A stretch of 64,000 nt of DNA from Hyphomicrobiales bacterium (GTDB taxonomy: Bacteria > Pseudomonadota > Alphaproteobacteria > Rhizobiales > Aestuariivirgaceae): positions 42,959 to 106,958 of the forward strand of contig JANYHN010000051.1 in assembly GCA_025359045.1 (NCBI GenBank). Direction: 5' to 3'. The notes under the pieces were generated by a model that saw only the letters and a program-made list of their open reading frames with translations, was not told where the DNA came from and searched no databases. The translations under genes were made by a program, and so were the position numbers. This document shows, one piece after another, positions 63,843 through 64,000 of the stretch. Each line of letters opens with the position of its first letter. Within the stretch, counting starts at the first letter, position 1.

Positions 63843-63905
63843 TGTTTGCACTGGAGTTACGGTGATGTGGTGGACGGCGCCCGCATACGGCATCTGATGT
63901 GCCAA

Positions 63906-63943
63906 GATGGTTCCGTTTAATGAGTCCCAACAGAGGAGCCATC
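63906..63943 (+). repeat. Inverted repeat overlapping the IS110 transposase ribosome site
   Basis: GATGGTTCC (63906-63914) pairs with GGAGCCATC (63935-63943) with one G-T, just 4 bases before the transposase ATG. The right arm contains the AGGAG ribosome site, so the stem could hide it. It may be the subterminal repeat of the element. Confidence 0.45.
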
Positions 63944-63947
63944 CACC

Positions 63948-64000
63948 ATGACAAAGATTATCACAACGCGGGCCAACAGCAAGATCACGACTATTGGCCT
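63948..64000 (+). mobile_element. IS110-family transposase N-terminus, partial
   Basis: The last 53 bases start MTKIITTRANSKITTIGL, the typical beginning of IS110-family DEDD transposases, which continue with D-L-A-K. AGAGGAG lies 9 bases upstream. The gene runs off the right edge, so completeness and subgroup cannot be judged. The left end of the element should lie within 63843-63947 or earlier; IS110 elements encode a bridge RNA in a noncoding end, which is not resolved here. Confidence 0.75.

Noticed and set aside
1..64000. CRISPR arrays, tRNA, rRNA and tandem repeats
   Set aside because: No regularly spaced repeats or recognisable RNA gene sequences seen on reading; a search tool would be needed to exclude weak ones.

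Overview
The window comes from an aerobic or facultative anoxygenic phototrophic alphaproteobacterium. The evidence is a bacteriochlorophyll and carotenoid gene block of Rhodobacter-like layout with perfect TGT-N12-ACA (PpsR/CrtJ-type) operators. Phasin/3-hydroxybutyrate genes and many ABC uptake operons fit the Hyphomicrobiales/Rhodobacterales range. I cannot name the genus. No rRNA, tRNA or CRISPR array was recognised.

Layout. (1) 1-12.9 kb, photosynthesis: crtE-crtF-bchC-bchX(partial) on the minus strand; crtD-crtC divergent from crtE; and a tightly overlapping minus-strand operon bchI-bchD-bchO-DUF3422-crtI-crtB plus a 33-codon membrane-peptide ORF. Five PpsR-type sites control these units. 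(2) 13-16.5 kb: a NtrC-like sigma-54 activator and a hybrid histidine kinase. (3) 16.7-29.7 kb, exopolysaccharide: a degenerate nucleotidyltransferase, a GT26/sugar-transferase fusion, pyruvyl transferase, flippase, two GT2 enzymes, a broken acyltransferase, polymerase/ligase, Wzz/GumC, a Wza-type protein with an extra N-terminal STAS-like domain, and galU. A good -24/-12 promoter precedes the fusion gene and suggests control by the neighbouring sigma-54 activator.

(4) 29.8-38.2 kb: a polyol/sugar-type ABC transporter with two ATPases, two permeases, a small two-helix protein and a binding protein, followed by a DhaK-DhaL kinase. A LacI regulator with two operator palindromes is divergent. 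(5) 38.2-41.9 kb: ccmF-ccmH-ccmI, without ccmE. (6) 42-48.1 kb: two MFS carriers, bdhA, patatin/DUF3734, DUF302, a secreted cupin and a phasin (polyhydroxybutyrate-linked). (7) 48.2-57 kb: a catabolic group (PfkB kinase, TIM-barrel protein, hydroxyacid dehydrogenase, SDR, HisD-like dehydrogenase, zinc dehydrogenase) and a NitT/TauT-type ABC transporter.

(8) 57-64 kb: a strongly structured intergenic segment with a near-consensus sigma-70 promoter (candidate small RNA), a complete dipeptide-type ABC operon with an internal terminator, an EF-G-like protein lacking the GTPase domain, and the start of an IS110-family transposase at the window edge.

The observations I find most worth follow-up are the candidate structured RNA (about 57064-57187), the crtB-coupled small membrane ORF (5421-5522), the STAS-Wza fusion (26793-28334), and the G-domain-less EF-G (62943-63842).
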